Below are positions 29,209-38,716 of a stretch of 51,404 bases of DNA, in pieces. The notes under the pieces were generated by a model, which was not told the DNA's origin, did not search any database, and saw only the letters and a list, made by a program, of their open reading frames with translations. The position numbers and the translations under genes are program-made. Position 1 is the first letter of the stretch; each line of letters opens with the position of its first letter. Origin of the DNA: Pantoea stewartii subsp. stewartii (GTDB lineage Bacteria > Pseudomonadota > Gammaproteobacteria > Enterobacterales > Enterobacteriaceae). The stretch lies in assembly GCF_008801695.1 (NCBI RefSeq), contig NZ_VZPF01000032.1:1-51404 (forward strand), read 5' to 3'.

Positions 29209-30764
29209 GCACCGTCGACGTGAGGTACAATCCCTACCTTCTGAATCCGATGCTGGTCGACCTGTAAAGTCCGTAGCCGGTATTCGCAAAGCTGAATCTC
29301 TTCGCCTTCCTGCGGCACATGTTGCAGGCGATCCATCATTAAACCTGCGATCGTGTGGTAATGCTGTGTGTTTTCTCGCGGCAGCGTGACGTAAAGGGCC
29401 AAATCGTCCAGTGGCATATGGCCATTGGCAATCCAGCCGCCTGCGCCGTCAGGCTGAATGTCGTGGCGCGCCTCTGAATCGGCTTCGTTCGGCAGATTGC
29501 CCGCAATCGCCTCCATTAAATCGCTCAGCGTCACCACGCCTTCTACCGACCCGAACTCATCGACCACAAACGCAAAATGCGTCTGTGCCTGGCGGAACTG
29601 CTCCAGCGCCTGTAACACCGTTATTCGCTCATGGAAGACCAGCGGCTGACGGATCAGGCTACGCAGATCCAGGGCATGCTGATGCAGCGACTGATGCAGC
29701 AGATCGTTAACATGGACAACACCAAGCGGTTCGTTACCGTTTTCGGTGATAACGATGCGCGTATGCTGATTGCGGTCAAGATCGGCCATAATGACGTCGG
29801 GATCGTCGCTTAAATCAATGTGCTGAACATCATGGCGCGTGGTCATAATTGTGTCGATACGACGTTGCCCCAGTCCCATCACGCTGGCAATCATCACACG
29901 TTCCTGCCGGTTAAACAGGGCAATAGACTCACCGTCAGCCAGCATAGAAGCGGTTTGCGTATCCAGCTCGGCCTGTTCCGCTTCACCACGCAGCAGCCGC
30001 AGCACGGCTTCAGCTGTGCGCTGGCGAAGGGGCCGTCCGGCTGACAACACTTTACGGCGGTTAAACTGTGCCAGCTGATTCAGGGCTTCAATGACGACGG
30101 AGAAACCGATCGCGGCATACAGATAGCCCTTGGGAATCGCAAAACCAAACCCTTCCGCCACCAGACTGAAACCAATCATCAGCAAAAAGCTCAGACACAG
30201 AATCACGATGGTCGGATGGTTGTTAACAAAGCGCGTCAGAGGTTTACTGGCTAACAACATCAGTAAAATGGCGATAGTGACCGCCGCCATCATGATCGGC
30301 AGATCGTTGACCATCCCGACGGCGGTAATCACCGCATCCAGAGAAAAAATGGCATCCAGCACGACAATTTGTGCCACGACGGGCCAGAATTTAGCGCCGC
30401 CCTTTTGTTGAGTGTCCTCCGCATCGCTGCCTTCAAGTCGTGTGTTAAGTTCGGTGGTCGCTTTGAACAGCAAAAACAGCCCCCCGCACAACAGCAACAG
30501 ATCACGCGCACTAAAGGCATGATGCGCGAAGGTGAATAAAGGTTGAGTCAGCGTTACCAGCCAGGAAAGCGAGGCTAACAGCAGCAGGCGACAAACCAGC
30601 GCCATGAGCAGACCAATAATGCGTGCGCGGTCGCGCAACGCCGCAGGCAGTTTCTCCACCAGGATAGCGATAAACACAAGGTTATCAATACCCAGCACCA
30701 GCTCCAGAACGATTAGCGTTACTAAACCTGCCCACAATGAGGGATCGGTCATTACCTCCAGCAT
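29193..30764 (-). CDS. yegH: TerC/CorC-type membrane protein YegH
   Basis: Inner-membrane protein of 523 residues. The TerC domain has about seven membrane segments (residues 10-240), including [20 protein letters not shown] and [20 protein letters not shown], whose aspartates resemble metal-binding sites. Two CBS domains follow (about 300-420) and a CorC/HlyC transporter-associated domain at the C terminus ([18 protein letters not shown] onward). TerC relatives act in metal-ion handling (manganese, tellurite resistance), but the role of YegH itself is not established. As in E. coli it flanks the capsule locus, here divergent from the ams operon. Confidence 0.9.
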   Translation of the reverse strand: MLEVMTDPSLWAGLVTLIVLELVLGIDNLVFIAILVEKLPAALRDRARIIGLLMALVCRLLLLASLSWLVTLTQPLFTFAHHAFSARDLLLLCGGLFLLFKATTELNTRLEGSDAEDTQQKGGAKFWPVVAQIVVLDAIFSLDAVITAVGMVNDLPIMMAAVTIAILLMLLASKPLTRFVNNHPTIVILCLSFLLMIGFSLVAEGFGFAIPKGYLYAAIGFSVVIEALNQLAQFNRRKVLSAGRPLRQRTAEAVLRLLRGEAEQAELDTQTASMLADGESIALFNRQERVMIASVMGLGQRRIDTIMTTRHDVQHIDLSDDPDVIMADLDRNQHTRIVITENGNEPLGVVHVNDLLHQSLHQHALDLRSLIRQPLVFHERITVLQALEQFRQAQTHFAFVVDEFGSVEGVVTLSDLMEAIAGNLPNEADSEARHDIQPDGAGGWIANGHMPLDDLALYVTLPRENTQHYHTIAGLMMDRLQHVPQEGEEIQLCEYRLRTLQVDQHRIQKVGIVPHVDGAALKA

Positions 30765-30972
30765 GCGTTATTCACCTGAATGTCTAAAAATAAGCTTTGT
30801 CTGATGATAGTGGACAGACGGCGTCGAGACAAATAGCGGAATGACAGGCGCTTTACGCTTTATTTAGACACAGACCACTTTAATTACAGGCGAATTAATG
30901 GACGAAATGATTAATGCGGGAAGGACTGTAAGGGATAAAGGTTGCAGATTAATGTCACTACACTCGCCATTC

Positions 30973-30986
30973 AGAGGTATTTCTTA
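30973..30986. promoter_or_regulatory. Candidate RcsAB box
   Basis: AGAGGTATTTCTTA matches the RcsAB consensus TAAGAATATTCCTA mainly in the outer positions (AG....TTC.TA). It lies about 560 bases upstream of the amsG ATG, near the distance at which the RcsAB site of the E. amylovora amsG promoter has been placed. A weaker alternative starts at 31086. Confidence 0.35.
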
Positions 30987-31115
30987 TGCGATTAATCCTG
31001 GTGCCAACATGGAATAAATCTGATTTTTTTCTTCCCTGGCACCCAAAATGAGCGGCTTCAATACTTATTACTGGTAGTCTTTTTCCTAAAATAGTCCGGT
31101 GATGGCGGGGTCCAC

Positions 31116-31143
31116 TTGTAAACAGGCCAGTAATAACTAGTAT
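31116..31143 (+). promoter_or_regulatory. Candidate sigma-70 promoter of the ams operon
   Basis: TTGTAA (31116-31121) and TAGTAT (31138-31143) are spaced by 16 bases. A transcript starting near 31150 would carry a leader of about 390 bases with the ops element about 160 bases in. Prediction by inspection only. Confidence 0.35.
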
Positions 31144-31284
31144 AGCAACGAGTTAGTTAACGCCTGCGTCTGAACCTGTAATTTGCGCAATCATCCGTCA
31201 GGGTAAGCAGCGGAATGTAAACGCATTCGGCAAGGGATGCGTTGTGCGCCTTCATTTGTGGCGCAGGGAGAACCCGAGGCTATC

Positions 31285-31323
31285 AAGGCGGTATTGGCAC
31301 CGACAGCCAAGGGCGGTAGCGTG
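31285..31323 (+). promoter_or_regulatory. JUMPstart with ops element ahead of amsG
   Basis: The 39-bp JUMPstart-like stretch ends in GGCGGTAGCGT (31312-31322), an exact ops core. ops in the transcribed strand pauses RNA polymerase and recruits RfaH, which suppresses rho-dependent and other termination and allows transcription of long polysaccharide operons. It lies 219 bases upstream of the amsG start. Confidence 0.85.
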
Positions 31324-31541
31324 CCTGACTTGCCGCTGTGGTTTGATATTTAATCAGTCCTGTGTGGGTAAAGTCAGAGTAATCTGTTGGTATTGAGTAC
31401 GGGATTATTGTTTTCATAGTCAATGACAATGGCGTAAATGCCGCAGGAGCTCCCCTCAGAAACGCTTCAGGCTCAACATCAGTACTGTTCACTTCAGGGT
31501 CTGGTCGTGGTGGGTTAAGGAAATAAAATAAAGAGTTAAAT

Positions 31542-32975
31542 ATGCGCGATAACCATTTTACGTTTAAAAGTCTTATCACCAAATTATTATTGGCTTGTTC
31601 TGATTTAATATGTTTCAACGCGGCATTATTTATCGCGATGATGCTAATTAATTTGACATCTCCGTCTCTTTTATCGGATATGTCTGACCGGGAATTAAAT
31701 TTAAAAATTGCTACCCACATTTGCCTGTCAGTAATTTGCGTGGGCTGGTTCTGGGTCAGACTGCGTCATTACACCTATCGCAAACCTTTCTGGTTCGAAT
31801 TAAAAGAAATTTTTCGTACCATTCTTATTTTTTCCGTTATTGAACTGTCAATCACGGCACTGTCTCAGTGGCAGATGTCCCGTTTTGTCTGGCTGCTGAC
31901 CTGGCTTATCACGCTGGTGATTATTCCTGTCTGTCGCTCCGTTTTTAAACGCGTCTTAAATAATTATGGCCTGTGGAAAAAACAGACCATCATTATCGGC
32001 AGCAGTAAAAATGCCCAGGAAGCGTGGGAAGCGCTGCAAAGTGAAGAAGTCATGGGATTCGATGTCATTGCCTTCTACGACGTTGATGGGACCTGCCCTC
32101 AGGACGTCATGTCGGGCGTTCCTGTTCTGCGCGACGAACAGGACGTATGGAAGCTGACCAATGCGGACACCCAGTTCATCGTGGCGGTGGAATTCGAGCA
32201 AAGCCAGTACCGTGATATGTGGCTGAAATCACTGGCTATGCACAACTGTCGCTCCGTTTCTGTCATTCCGACGCTGCGCGGCGTACCGCTGTACGGTACC
32301 GATATGGCCTACATCTTCAGCCATGAAGTCATGATCCTGCGCGTGCAGAATAACCTGGCTAAGCGTACGTCACGCTTCCTGAAGCGCGTATTCGATATTG
32401 TCGGCGCGCTGTCTATCATCGTCATGCTGCTCCCCGCGCTGCTGGTGCTGGGTTTTCTGGTCGGCCGGGATGGCGGTCCACCGATTTATGGTCATGAGCG
32501 TGTGGGCATGAATGGCCGTAAATTCAAATGCCTGAAATTCCGTTCGATGGTGATCAACTCCAAAGAAGTGCTTGAGGAAGTGCTGCGTACCGATCCGGTC
32601 GCCCGTGCTGAGTGGGATAAAGATTTCAAACTTAAAAACGATCCACGCATTACCAAAGTCGGCCACTTCATTCGTAAAACCAGCCTGGATGAGCTGCCGC
32701 AACTGTGGAACGTCGTTCGGGGTGATATGAGTCTGGTAGGACCGCGTCCTGTCGTCGAAGACGAGCTGGCACGCTACGCCGGTGACGTGGATTACTACCT
32801 GATGGCCAAACCCGGCATGACCGGACTGTGGCAGGTCAGTGGTCGTAACGACGTAGATTATGAAACGCGCGTCTATTTCGATTCCTGGTACGTGAAAAAC
32901 TGGTCGTTGTGGAACGATATCGCCATTTTGTTCAAAACCGTCGGTGTCGTGCTTAAGCGTGATGGTGCTTATTAA
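31542..32975 (+). CDS. amsG: Undecaprenyl-phosphate sugar phosphotransferase (polyprenyl glycosylphosphotransferase)
   Basis: Initiating enzyme of exopolysaccharide repeat-unit synthesis; it transfers galactose- or glucose-1-phosphate from the UDP-sugar to undecaprenyl phosphate. The 477-residue protein has four N-terminal membrane helices (to about residue 145), a cytosolic Rossmann-like region (KQTIIIGSSKNAQEAWEAL), then a fifth hydrophobic segment (about 283-305). The catalytic bacterial sugar transferase domain follows (HERVGMNGRKFKCLKFRSM, KTSLDELPQLWNV near 379, RGDMSLVGPRPV, KPGMTGLWQVSGR). It is the WbaP/WcaJ family and matches AmsG/WceG by gene order. First gene of the operon; the ribosome-binding site (AAAGAG) is modest. 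The sugar is inferred from the amylovoran/stewartan context. Confidence 0.9.
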   Translation: MRDNHFTFKSLITKLLLACSDLICFNAALFIAMMLINLTSPSLLSDMSDRELNLKIATHICLSVICVGWFWVRLRHYTYRKPFWFELKEIFRTILIFSVIELSITALSQWQMSRFVWLLTWLITLVIIPVCRSVFKRVLNNYGLWKKQTIIIGSSKNAQEAWEALQSEEVMGFDVIAFYDVDGTCPQDVMSGVPVLRDEQDVWKLTNADTQFIVAVEFEQSQYRDMWLKSLAMHNCRSVSVIPTLRGVPLYGTDMAYIFSHEVMILRVQNNLAKRTSRFLKRVFDIVGALSIIVMLLPALLVLGFLVGRDGGPPIYGHERVGMNGRKFKCLKFRSMVINSKEVLEEVLRTDPVARAEWDKDFKLKNDPRITKVGHFIRKTSLDELPQLWNVVRGDMSLVGPRPVVEDELARYAGDVDYYLMAKPGMTGLWQVSGRNDVDYETRVYFDSWYVKNWSLWNDIAILFKTVGVVLKRDGAY

Positions 32976-33431
32976 CCGCAGGAAAAAGGTGCCAGCCTCT
33001 CTCTGACAGCACACGACAGGGGAGCGGGTTGGTACATTTTTCTAAAAAAAAGCGGCTTTGTTGAATAATAGGTAATCATTCTGTTTTGTCTGCACTGTTT
33101 TGGTAGAAAACGCTGATGCCAGACAGAACACCGTCATACGCAAGCATGTAATGCATTGATTTTATGTTATCTGAAACAACCGTTTTCATAGTACCACAGC
33201 ATAAAATCCATTTATTCAACAAAGCCAAAAAAAGCGGTACGGCATTGATAAACAGCAATGTTCTGCTTTGCTTTATTTATTTCTGGGTAAAGCGCGTGAT
33301 CGGTAAAAGACAGGAGCTAAGAATAATGAACGACATGTTCAGTGCCTGAGTCAGGATAGTTTACTTTTTTTGAGCGCTTACACAGCGGCGTACTTGCCTC
33401 TATCAAACATTAACTGATAGCGAAGATCTAA
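32976..33431 (+). other. amsG-wza intergenic region carrying a MITE
   Basis: This 456-base gap contains the MITE at 33054-33226. Removing the element and one target copy leaves about 270 bases. A seven-codon ORF with a Shine-Dalgarno (33326-33349) lies in the remainder but is not supported as a gene. No clear terminator was found here, although E. coli and Erwinia capsule operons often regulate export genes separately. Confidence 0.5.
33045..33235. mobile_element. IS903-type MITE (173 bp) with perfect 9-bp target duplication
   Basis: The element spans 33054-33226. Its ends are GGCTTTGTTGAATAA (33054-33068) and the exact complement TTATTCAACAAAGCC (33212-33226), a 15-bp perfect terminal inverted repeat matching the IS903/IS5-family terminus; the right end extends the match to 17 of 18 positions. 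The flanking 9-mers are identical: AAAAAAAGC at 33045-33053 and at 33227-33235, the duplication length of IS903. No transposase is encoded, so it would move only with a transposase supplied in trans. Internally, GTTTTGTCTG and CAGACAGAAC form a further imperfect dyad. Confidence 0.85.
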
Positions 33432-34571
33432 ATGATTACAATGAAAATGAAGATGATACCTGTTTTGGTATCTGCCACGTTTATGGCCGGCTGTACCGTC
33501 GTGCCGGGGCAAAATTTATCCACTTCGGGAAAAGATGTCATTGAGCAGCAGGACAACAACTTTGACATCGACAAGTACGTTAACGTGTATCCGTTAACGC
33601 CGAGCCTGGTGGAAAGAATGCGTCCTAAGCCACTGGTAGCACAAGCCAACCCGTCACTGCAAAATGAGATTCAGAACTATGAATACCGTATCGGCATTGG
33701 TGATGTGCTCACCGTGACCGTATGGGATCACCCTGAACTCACCACGCCCGCTGGTCAGTACCGCAGTGCAAGCGACACCGGTAACTGGGTCCATTCAGAT
33801 GGCACCATTTTCTACCCTTATATTGGTCGGGTCCGTGTCGCAGGCCGGACCGTAGGGGAAGTGCGTAATGAGATCGCGCGTCGCCTGGCACAGTACATCG
33901 AAAGTCCTCAGGTTGACGTCAGCATTGCTTCCTTTAAGTCACAGAAAACTTACGTAACCGGTGCGATGACCACCTCAGGTCAACAGCCTATTACCAACGT
34001 TCCGCTTACTATCCTGGACGCAATTAACGCCGCGGGCGGACTGGCTGCGGACGCCGACTGGCGCAACGTGGTTCTGACGCATAATGGCCGCGAACAGCGC
34101 GTGTCATTGCAGGCGTTGATGCAGAATGGCGATCTGAGCCAAAACCATCTGCTTTATCCGGGCGACATTCTGTATGTGCCGCGCAACGACGATCTGAAAG
34201 TCTTCGTTATGGGTGAAGTGAAACAGCAGGCCACCCTGAAGATGGATCGCAGTGGCATGACGCTGGCGGAAGCGCTGGGCAATGCGGCGGGCATGGATCA
34301 GACCACGTCGGATGCGACCGGTGTCTTTGTTATCCGTCCGACACGCGGCACAGACCGCAACAAGATCGCCAATATTTACCAGTTGAACACCAAAGATGCT
34401 GCATCGATGGTGATGGGTACCGAATTCCAACTCGAACCTTACGATATCGTCTACGTGACCTCGACGCCGCTGACGCGTTGGAACCGCGTGATATCGCAGT
34501 TGATACCAACCATAGCCGGTGTTAACGATGCGACGCAGGCCGCACAACGCATCCGCAACTGGTCGAACTAA
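33432..34571 (+). CDS. amsH: Outer-membrane polysaccharide export lipoprotein Wza/AmsH
   Basis: Wza forms the octameric outer-membrane pore through which the polymer leaves the cell. The 379-residue protein (same length as E. coli Wza) has a lipoprotein signal peptide ending in FMAGC, with Cys21 the likely lipidated residue. The poly-export domain follows ([20 protein letters not shown]), then SLBB domains ([34 protein letters not shown]), and the C-terminal amphipathic helix around [15 protein letters not shown]. It is followed 9 bases later by amsI. Confidence 0.95.
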   Translation: MITMKMKMIPVLVSATFMAGCTVVPGQNLSTSGKDVIEQQDNNFDIDKYVNVYPLTPSLVERMRPKPLVAQANPSLQNEIQNYEYRIGIGDVLTVTVWDHPELTTPAGQYRSASDTGNWVHSDGTIFYPYIGRVRVAGRTVGEVRNEIARRLAQYIESPQVDVSIASFKSQKTYVTGAMTTSGQQPITNVPLTILDAINAAGGLAADADWRNVVLTHNGREQRVSLQALMQNGDLSQNHLLYPGDILYVPRNDDLKVFVMGEVKQQATLKMDRSGMTLAEALGNAAGMDQTTSDATGVFVIRPTRGTDRNKIANIYQLNTKDAASMVMGTEFQLEPYDIVYVTSTPLTRWNRVISQLIPTIAGVNDATQAAQRIRNWSN

Positions 34572-34580
34572 GGTTTCGCC

Positions 34581-35015
34581 ATGATTAAGTCTGTGTTAGT
34601 CGTCTGCGTAGGCAACATCTGCCGCTCTCCTACCGGAGAGCGCCTGTTCAAACGTGCGCTGCCGCAACTCTCTGTCGCCTCAGCCGGTCTGGGTGCCCTC
34701 GTCGGGCACGCGGCGGATAAAACCGCCTCTGACGTCGCGGCCGATAACGGGTTGTCACTGGAAGGGCACGAGGCCCAACAGTTAACGGCCAACCTGTGTC
34801 GGGAATATGACCTGATTCTGGTGATGGAAAAGCGCCACATTGAACAGGTTAACCGCATTGACCCGGCAGCGCGTGGCAAAACGATGCTGCTTGGGCACTG
34901 GCTCGATCAGAAGGAAATTGCGGATCCGTACAGAAAAAGCCGTGAGGCCTTTGAAGAGGTTTACGGGTTACTGGAACACGCCACTCAGAAATGGGTCAGC
35001 GTTTTAAGCCGATAG
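34581..35015 (+). CDS. amsI: Low-molecular-weight protein-tyrosine phosphatase Wzb/AmsI
   Basis: Cytoplasmic phosphatase of 144 residues that dephosphorylates the tyrosine kinase Wzc/AmsA, cycling polymer assembly and export. The catalytic loop VCVGNICRSPTGE (C-x5-R-S) is at about residues 8-20, and the general-acid aspartate lies in the DPYRKS motif near residue 115. It sits between its export partners wza and wzc; amsA starts 12 bases after its stop. Confidence 0.95.
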   Translation: MIKSVLVVCVGNICRSPTGERLFKRALPQLSVASAGLGALVGHAADKTASDVAADNGLSLEGHEAQQLTANLCREYDLILVMEKRHIEQVNRIDPAARGKTMLLGHWLDQKEIADPYRKSREAFEEVYGLLEHATQKWVSVLSR

Positions 35016-35027
35016 TTGGGATTATCC

Positions 35028-37205
35028 ATGAATAGTAAAAATAAAGTCATGACCGCGCCACGCGAGGAATCGAATGGATGGGATCTGGCACACCTTGTGG
35101 GACAGCTGATTGATCACCGGTGGGTGATCGTCGCTGTGACCGCTTTTTTCATGCTGGTGGCAACCCTTTACACCTTGTTTGCAACACCCATTTACAGCGC
35201 CGATGCGATGGTTCAGGTCGAGCAAAAGAACACCAGCACCGTTCTGAATGAACTGCAAACGCTGATGCCGACCACGCCTGCTTCTGACACTGAGATTCAG
35301 ATTCTGGAATCACGCATGGTGCTGGGCAAAACCGTTCAGGACCTCGGTCTGGACGCGGTGGTCTCACAGAACTATTTCCCGGTTATCGGTAAAGGTCTGT
35401 CGCGCCTGATGGGCAATAAACCGGGCGAGGTCGCGGTTTCCCGTCTGGAGATCCCACGCACTATCGACAAACGCAGCGTTAAGCTGGAAGTGACCGGAAA
35501 AGACAGCTACACCGTTTCGGCTGACGGGGATGAGCTGTTTAAAGGAAAAGTCGGGCAGTTTGAAAAACACGATGATGTCAGCATGCTGGTCAGCGATATC
35601 AATGCTGAACCCGGCACCACATTTACCGTCACCAAACTGAATGAGTTGCAGGCGATTAACAGCATCCTGTCTAACCTGACCGTCGCGGATAAAGGAAAAG
35701 ATACTGGCGTGCTGGGCCTGCAGTATGTGGGTGAAGACCCGGATCAGATCAGTAAGGTGCTGAACCAGATCGTCAACAACTACCTGTTGCAGAACGTTCA
35801 GCGTAAATCTGAGCAGGCGGAGAAAAGCCTGGAGTTCCTGAAAACGCAACTGCCTGAAGTCCGTGCCAAACTGGATCAGGCTGAAGATAAGCTGAACGCC
35901 TTCCGCCGCGCGAATGAATCCGTTGACCTCTCACTGGAAGCGAAATCGGCACTGGATTCTTCCGTCAGCGTACAGAGCCAGCTTAACGAGCTGACCTTCC
36001 GTGAAGCCGAAGTGTCGCAGCTGTTTACCAAAGATCACCCGACCTATCGTGCGCTGCTTGAGAAGCGCAAAACGCTGGAAGATGAGCAGGCTGAGTTAAA
36101 CAAGAAAATTGCGCAGATGCCGAAAACCCAGCAAGAGATTCTGCGTCTGACCCGCGATGTGCAGTCAGGCCAGGAAATCTACATGCAGCTGCTTAACCGT
36201 CAGCAAGAGCTGAGCATCAGCAAGGCCAGTACCGTGGGTGATGTTCGCATCATCGACCAGGCGGCCACCGCTAACGCACCGGTAGCACCGAAGAAGCTGT
36301 TGATTATCGCCGCCAGCTTTATCCTGGGCCTGATGGTTTCCGTGGGCGTGGTTCTGCTTAAAGCCCTGTTGCATCACGGCATCGAAAATCCAGAACAGCT
36401 GGAAGAGCTGGGCATGAACGTCTATGCCAGCGTACCGCTCTCCGACTGGCAGCGTAAGAAAGACACCGAGGCGCTGGCACGTCGTGGTCACAAGGTGAAA
36501 ACCGATCCGCATGACACGCTGCTGGCGCTGGGTAATCCGACCGATCTGTCCATTGAAGCGATTCGTAGCCTGCGTACCAGCCTGCACTTCGCCATGATGG
36601 AGGCGAAAAACAACATCCTGATGATTACCGGGGCCAGCCCGGGCATTGGTAAAACCTTTATCTGTGTCAACCTGGCGACGCTGGTGGCCAAAGCCGGTCA
36701 GAAAGTGCTGTTTATCGACGGTGACATGCGCCGGAGTTATACCCACGAACTGCTGGGTGCCGATAATAAATCCGGGCTGTCAAACGTCCTGTCCGGCAAA
36801 ACGGAGTTTAGCCCGGCCATGATTCAGCAGGGCGCGTACGGGTTTGATTTCCTGCCACGTGGTCAGGTGCCGCCGAACCCGTCGGAGCTGTTAATGCATC
36901 GCCGTATGAGTCAACTGCTGGACTGGGCAAGCAAAAACTACGATCTGGTCCTGATTGATACACCGCCGATTCTGGCCGTTACAGACGCGTCCATTATCGG
37001 CAAACTGGCCGGTACGTCGCTGATGGTGGCGCGTTTCGAAACTAACACCACGAAAGAAGTGGATGTCAGCTTCAAACGCTTTGCCCAGAACGGTATCGAA
37101 ATTAAAGGGGTGATTCTGAACGCCGTGGTACGCAAAGCCGCTAACTCTTATGGTTACGGCTACGACTACTACGACTACGAATACGGTAAACCCACGAAAA
37201 GCTAA
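35028..37205 (+). CDS. amsA: Polysaccharide co-polymerase and tyrosine autokinase Wzc/AmsA
   Basis: Inner-membrane protein of about 725 residues that sets chain length and gates export with Wza. Two membrane segments (about residues 25-45 and 420-445) flank a large periplasmic Wzz-type domain with coiled-coil helices. The cytoplasmic BY-kinase domain has Walker A GASPGIGKT (about 532-540), Walker A' LFIDGDMR, and Walker B LVLIDTPP. A C-terminal tyrosine cluster (YGYGYDYYDYEYG) is the autophosphorylation site and substrate of AmsI. A TTG at 35016 is in frame, but ATG 35028 is the better start. A strong terminator-like hairpin follows. Confidence 0.95.
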   Translation: MNSKNKVMTAPREESNGWDLAHLVGQLIDHRWVIVAVTAFFMLVATLYTLFATPIYSADAMVQVEQKNTSTVLNELQTLMPTTPASDTEIQILESRMVLGKTVQDLGLDAVVSQNYFPVIGKGLSRLMGNKPGEVAVSRLEIPRTIDKRSVKLEVTGKDSYTVSADGDELFKGKVGQFEKHDDVSMLVSDINAEPGTTFTVTKLNELQAINSILSNLTVADKGKDTGVLGLQYVGEDPDQISKVLNQIVNNYLLQNVQRKSEQAEKSLEFLKTQLPEVRAKLDQAEDKLNAFRRANESVDLSLEAKSALDSSVSVQSQLNELTFREAEVSQLFTKDHPTYRALLEKRKTLEDEQAELNKKIAQMPKTQQEILRLTRDVQSGQEIYMQLLNRQQELSISKASTVGDVRIIDQAATANAPVAPKKLLIIAASFILGLMVSVGVVLLKALLHHGIENPEQLEELGMNVYASVPLSDWQRKKDTEALARRGHKVKTDPHDTLLALGNPTDLSIEAIRSLRTSLHFAMMEAKNNILMITGASPGIGKTFICVNLATLVAKAGQKVLFIDGDMRRSYTHELLGADNKSGLSNVLSGKTEFSPAMIQQGAYGFDFLPRGQVPPNPSELLMHRRMSQLLDWASKNYDLVLIDTPPILAVTDASIIGKLAGTSLMVARFETNTTKEVDVSFKRFAQNGIEIKGVILNAVVRKAANSYGYGYDYYDYEYGKPTKS

Positions 37206-37217
37206 GCGCTAAGTGAG

Positions 37218-37243
37218 AAGGGGCGGGTTTCACCGCCCCTTTT
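37218..37243 (+). terminator. Intra-operon terminator/attenuator after amsA
   Basis: AAGGGGCGG (37218-37226) pairs with CCGCCCCTT (37233-37241) around a 6-base loop, and TTTT covers 37240-37243. It is a good intrinsic terminator lying between the export block (amsGHIA) and the repeat-unit genes, so read-through probably depends on RfaH antitermination from the ops site. Confidence 0.8.
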
Positions 37244-37451
37244 GATCGCTGGCTTGCGATGACGACACGCAACGATTTGCACAGATGATTCTGGATAGAA
37301 CGCACAATAAGCGACGATCTCACGTCAATCATCAGAATTCATCATCAACATGCCCTGGCCTTTCACGCAGACCCGCTGAGACAGCCCCCTGGAAGGGCAT
37401 CAGCGCTGGCCACTGTTGGCATGTGAACTTGTGGATTTAAGGAATCACACC

Positions 37452-38588
37452 ATGGCTCCATATTGGTCAATATCAGGGTTTTTGCTGCTGCTTTCGCTGT
37501 TCGAAATCTTGGTTAAAAAAGACGAACGCACAAATTATGCTTTAACCTGGCTGCTCTGTATTGCTGCCATGATTTTGATTGTTTTCGGCGGTATTCGCGG
37601 TCTGGGCACCGGCATGGATGACTTTCAGTACCGGAGTTTCTTCGAGGACTTCGTACGACGCATCCAGATTAACGGCTTTTTTAATACCGTCGCTTTTTTC
37701 CGTTACGAACCGCTGATTTTCGCCATGGCCTGGCTGACCAGCCTGTTTTCGCACAATGCCAGCGTCTTTCTGTTTGTGTTTTGTGCCATTGCAGTTTCCA
37801 TAAATACCTACTTCTTTAAGAAGATGTCACCCTATCCGGTGCTGGCGCTGGCGCTGTATTCCGCGCACATCTTTATTAACAAAGACATAAACCAGATTCG
37901 CTTTGGCCTGAGCTCCGCGCTGTTCCTGGGTGTGCTGTGGTCCATTTACCTCAAGCGTTACTGGTGGGCATTTACCTTTTTTATTCTGTCATTTATGAGC
38001 CACAACACCGCCGTTATGGTGGTGACGCTGGTGCCGTTCCTGTTTATTCGTGACTGGCGCTGGTGGCCGGTGGTTATCATTCTCTTCAGTCTGCCGCTCT
38101 CCGTTGTCGGCGGTTCCAGCTTTATCGCGCTGATTGCCGGTCATCTGGGGTCGCTGGGTGAAAGGGCATCGGGCTATAACAATGACCCGTCCTACGCAAT
38201 GGATGGCAGTATCCTGTCAGTCTCGAACCTGAAAAACATCATGCTGGTGTTTATCTTTTTCTATTTCATGCTGACGGAAGAGCTGAAGCGCGAAAATTAC
38301 GCCCAGTACCGTCTTAACTATCTGCTGATTTTAAGTTTTGCTATCGGCGGGGCGATCAGGATCTTCCTGTACAATTTCCCGTCGGGTTCACGTCTGTCCA
38401 ACTATTTGCAACAGGTCGAGCCGATTATCCTGACCTCGCTCATCTTTCAGGCCAGGCGCGTCTGGAAGCCCGCACTGTTCGGCATGCTGGTTTTCTTCCT
38501 GCTCTATTACCTCTACTACAACACCATCTCCACCAAACAGGCGGTTGTCGGCTACGAAGTGGCGCAGGAGTTTTGGTTGACTCGCTAA
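37452..38588 (+). CDS. amsC: Repeat-unit polymerase (Wzy-type), AmsC
   Basis: Polytopic membrane protein of 378 residues with about ten hydrophobic segments and a large periplasmic loop near the middle (around GERASGYNNDPSYAMDGS). It resembles the EpsG/Wzy family: an N-terminal FGGIRGLGTGMDDFQYR motif, then NKDINQIRFGLSSALFLG. It most likely polymerises lipid-linked repeat units at the periplasmic face. The frame extends to 37416, but ATG 37452 is preceded by AAGGA. Its position matches amsC of E. amylovora. Confidence 0.8.
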   Translation: MAPYWSISGFLLLLSLFEILVKKDERTNYALTWLLCIAAMILIVFGGIRGLGTGMDDFQYRSFFEDFVRRIQINGFFNTVAFFRYEPLIFAMAWLTSLFSHNASVFLFVFCAIAVSINTYFFKKMSPYPVLALALYSAHIFINKDINQIRFGLSSALFLGVLWSIYLKRYWWAFTFFILSFMSHNTAVMVVTLVPFLFIRDWRWWPVVIILFSLPLSVVGGSSFIALIAGHLGSLGERASGYNNDPSYAMDGSILSVSNLKNIMLVFIFFYFMLTEELKRENYAQYRLNYLLILSFAIGGAIRIFLYNFPSGSRLSNYLQQVEPIILTSLIFQARRVWKPALFGMLVFFLLYYLYYNTISTKQAVVGYEVAQEFWLTR

Positions 38589-38716
38589 TCAACCCGGCGA
38601 TCGTCCTCCCGTGAAAGGTGTCACGCAGGGGCGGTTGCCAGTCATAACACAGGTTTTTCTTCGACCTTTGTCGATTGAATTGTTTATTTTTGAACTATTT
38701 TAATGAGGTGCTGGCA

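Larger units (their letters stand above)
30765..31541 (+). other. Divergent yegH-ams regulatory region and long ams leader
   Basis: About 780 bases with no plausible gene; the antisense frame 31283-31720 overlaps amsG and the JUMPstart and is rejected. The region contains a candidate RcsAB box, a candidate sigma-70 promoter and the JUMPstart/ops element (separate entries). A long 5' leader of this kind before an Rcs- and RfaH-controlled polysaccharide operon is as known for Erwinia amsG. Confidence 0.6.

Noticed and set aside
31283..31720. Antisense 145-codon frame over the JUMPstart and the 5' end of amsG
   Set aside because: It overlaps well-supported regulatory and coding sequence on the other strand and resembles no protein family.
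33326..33349. Seven-codon leader ORF (MNDMFSA) with AGGAG before wza
   Set aside because: It is 80 bases from wza, has no codon pattern suggestive of attenuation, no overlapping terminator, and could easily be chance.
33164..33349. 61-codon ORF crossing the right end of the MITE
   Set aside because: It starts within the mobile element and runs into unrelated spacer; no family resemblance.
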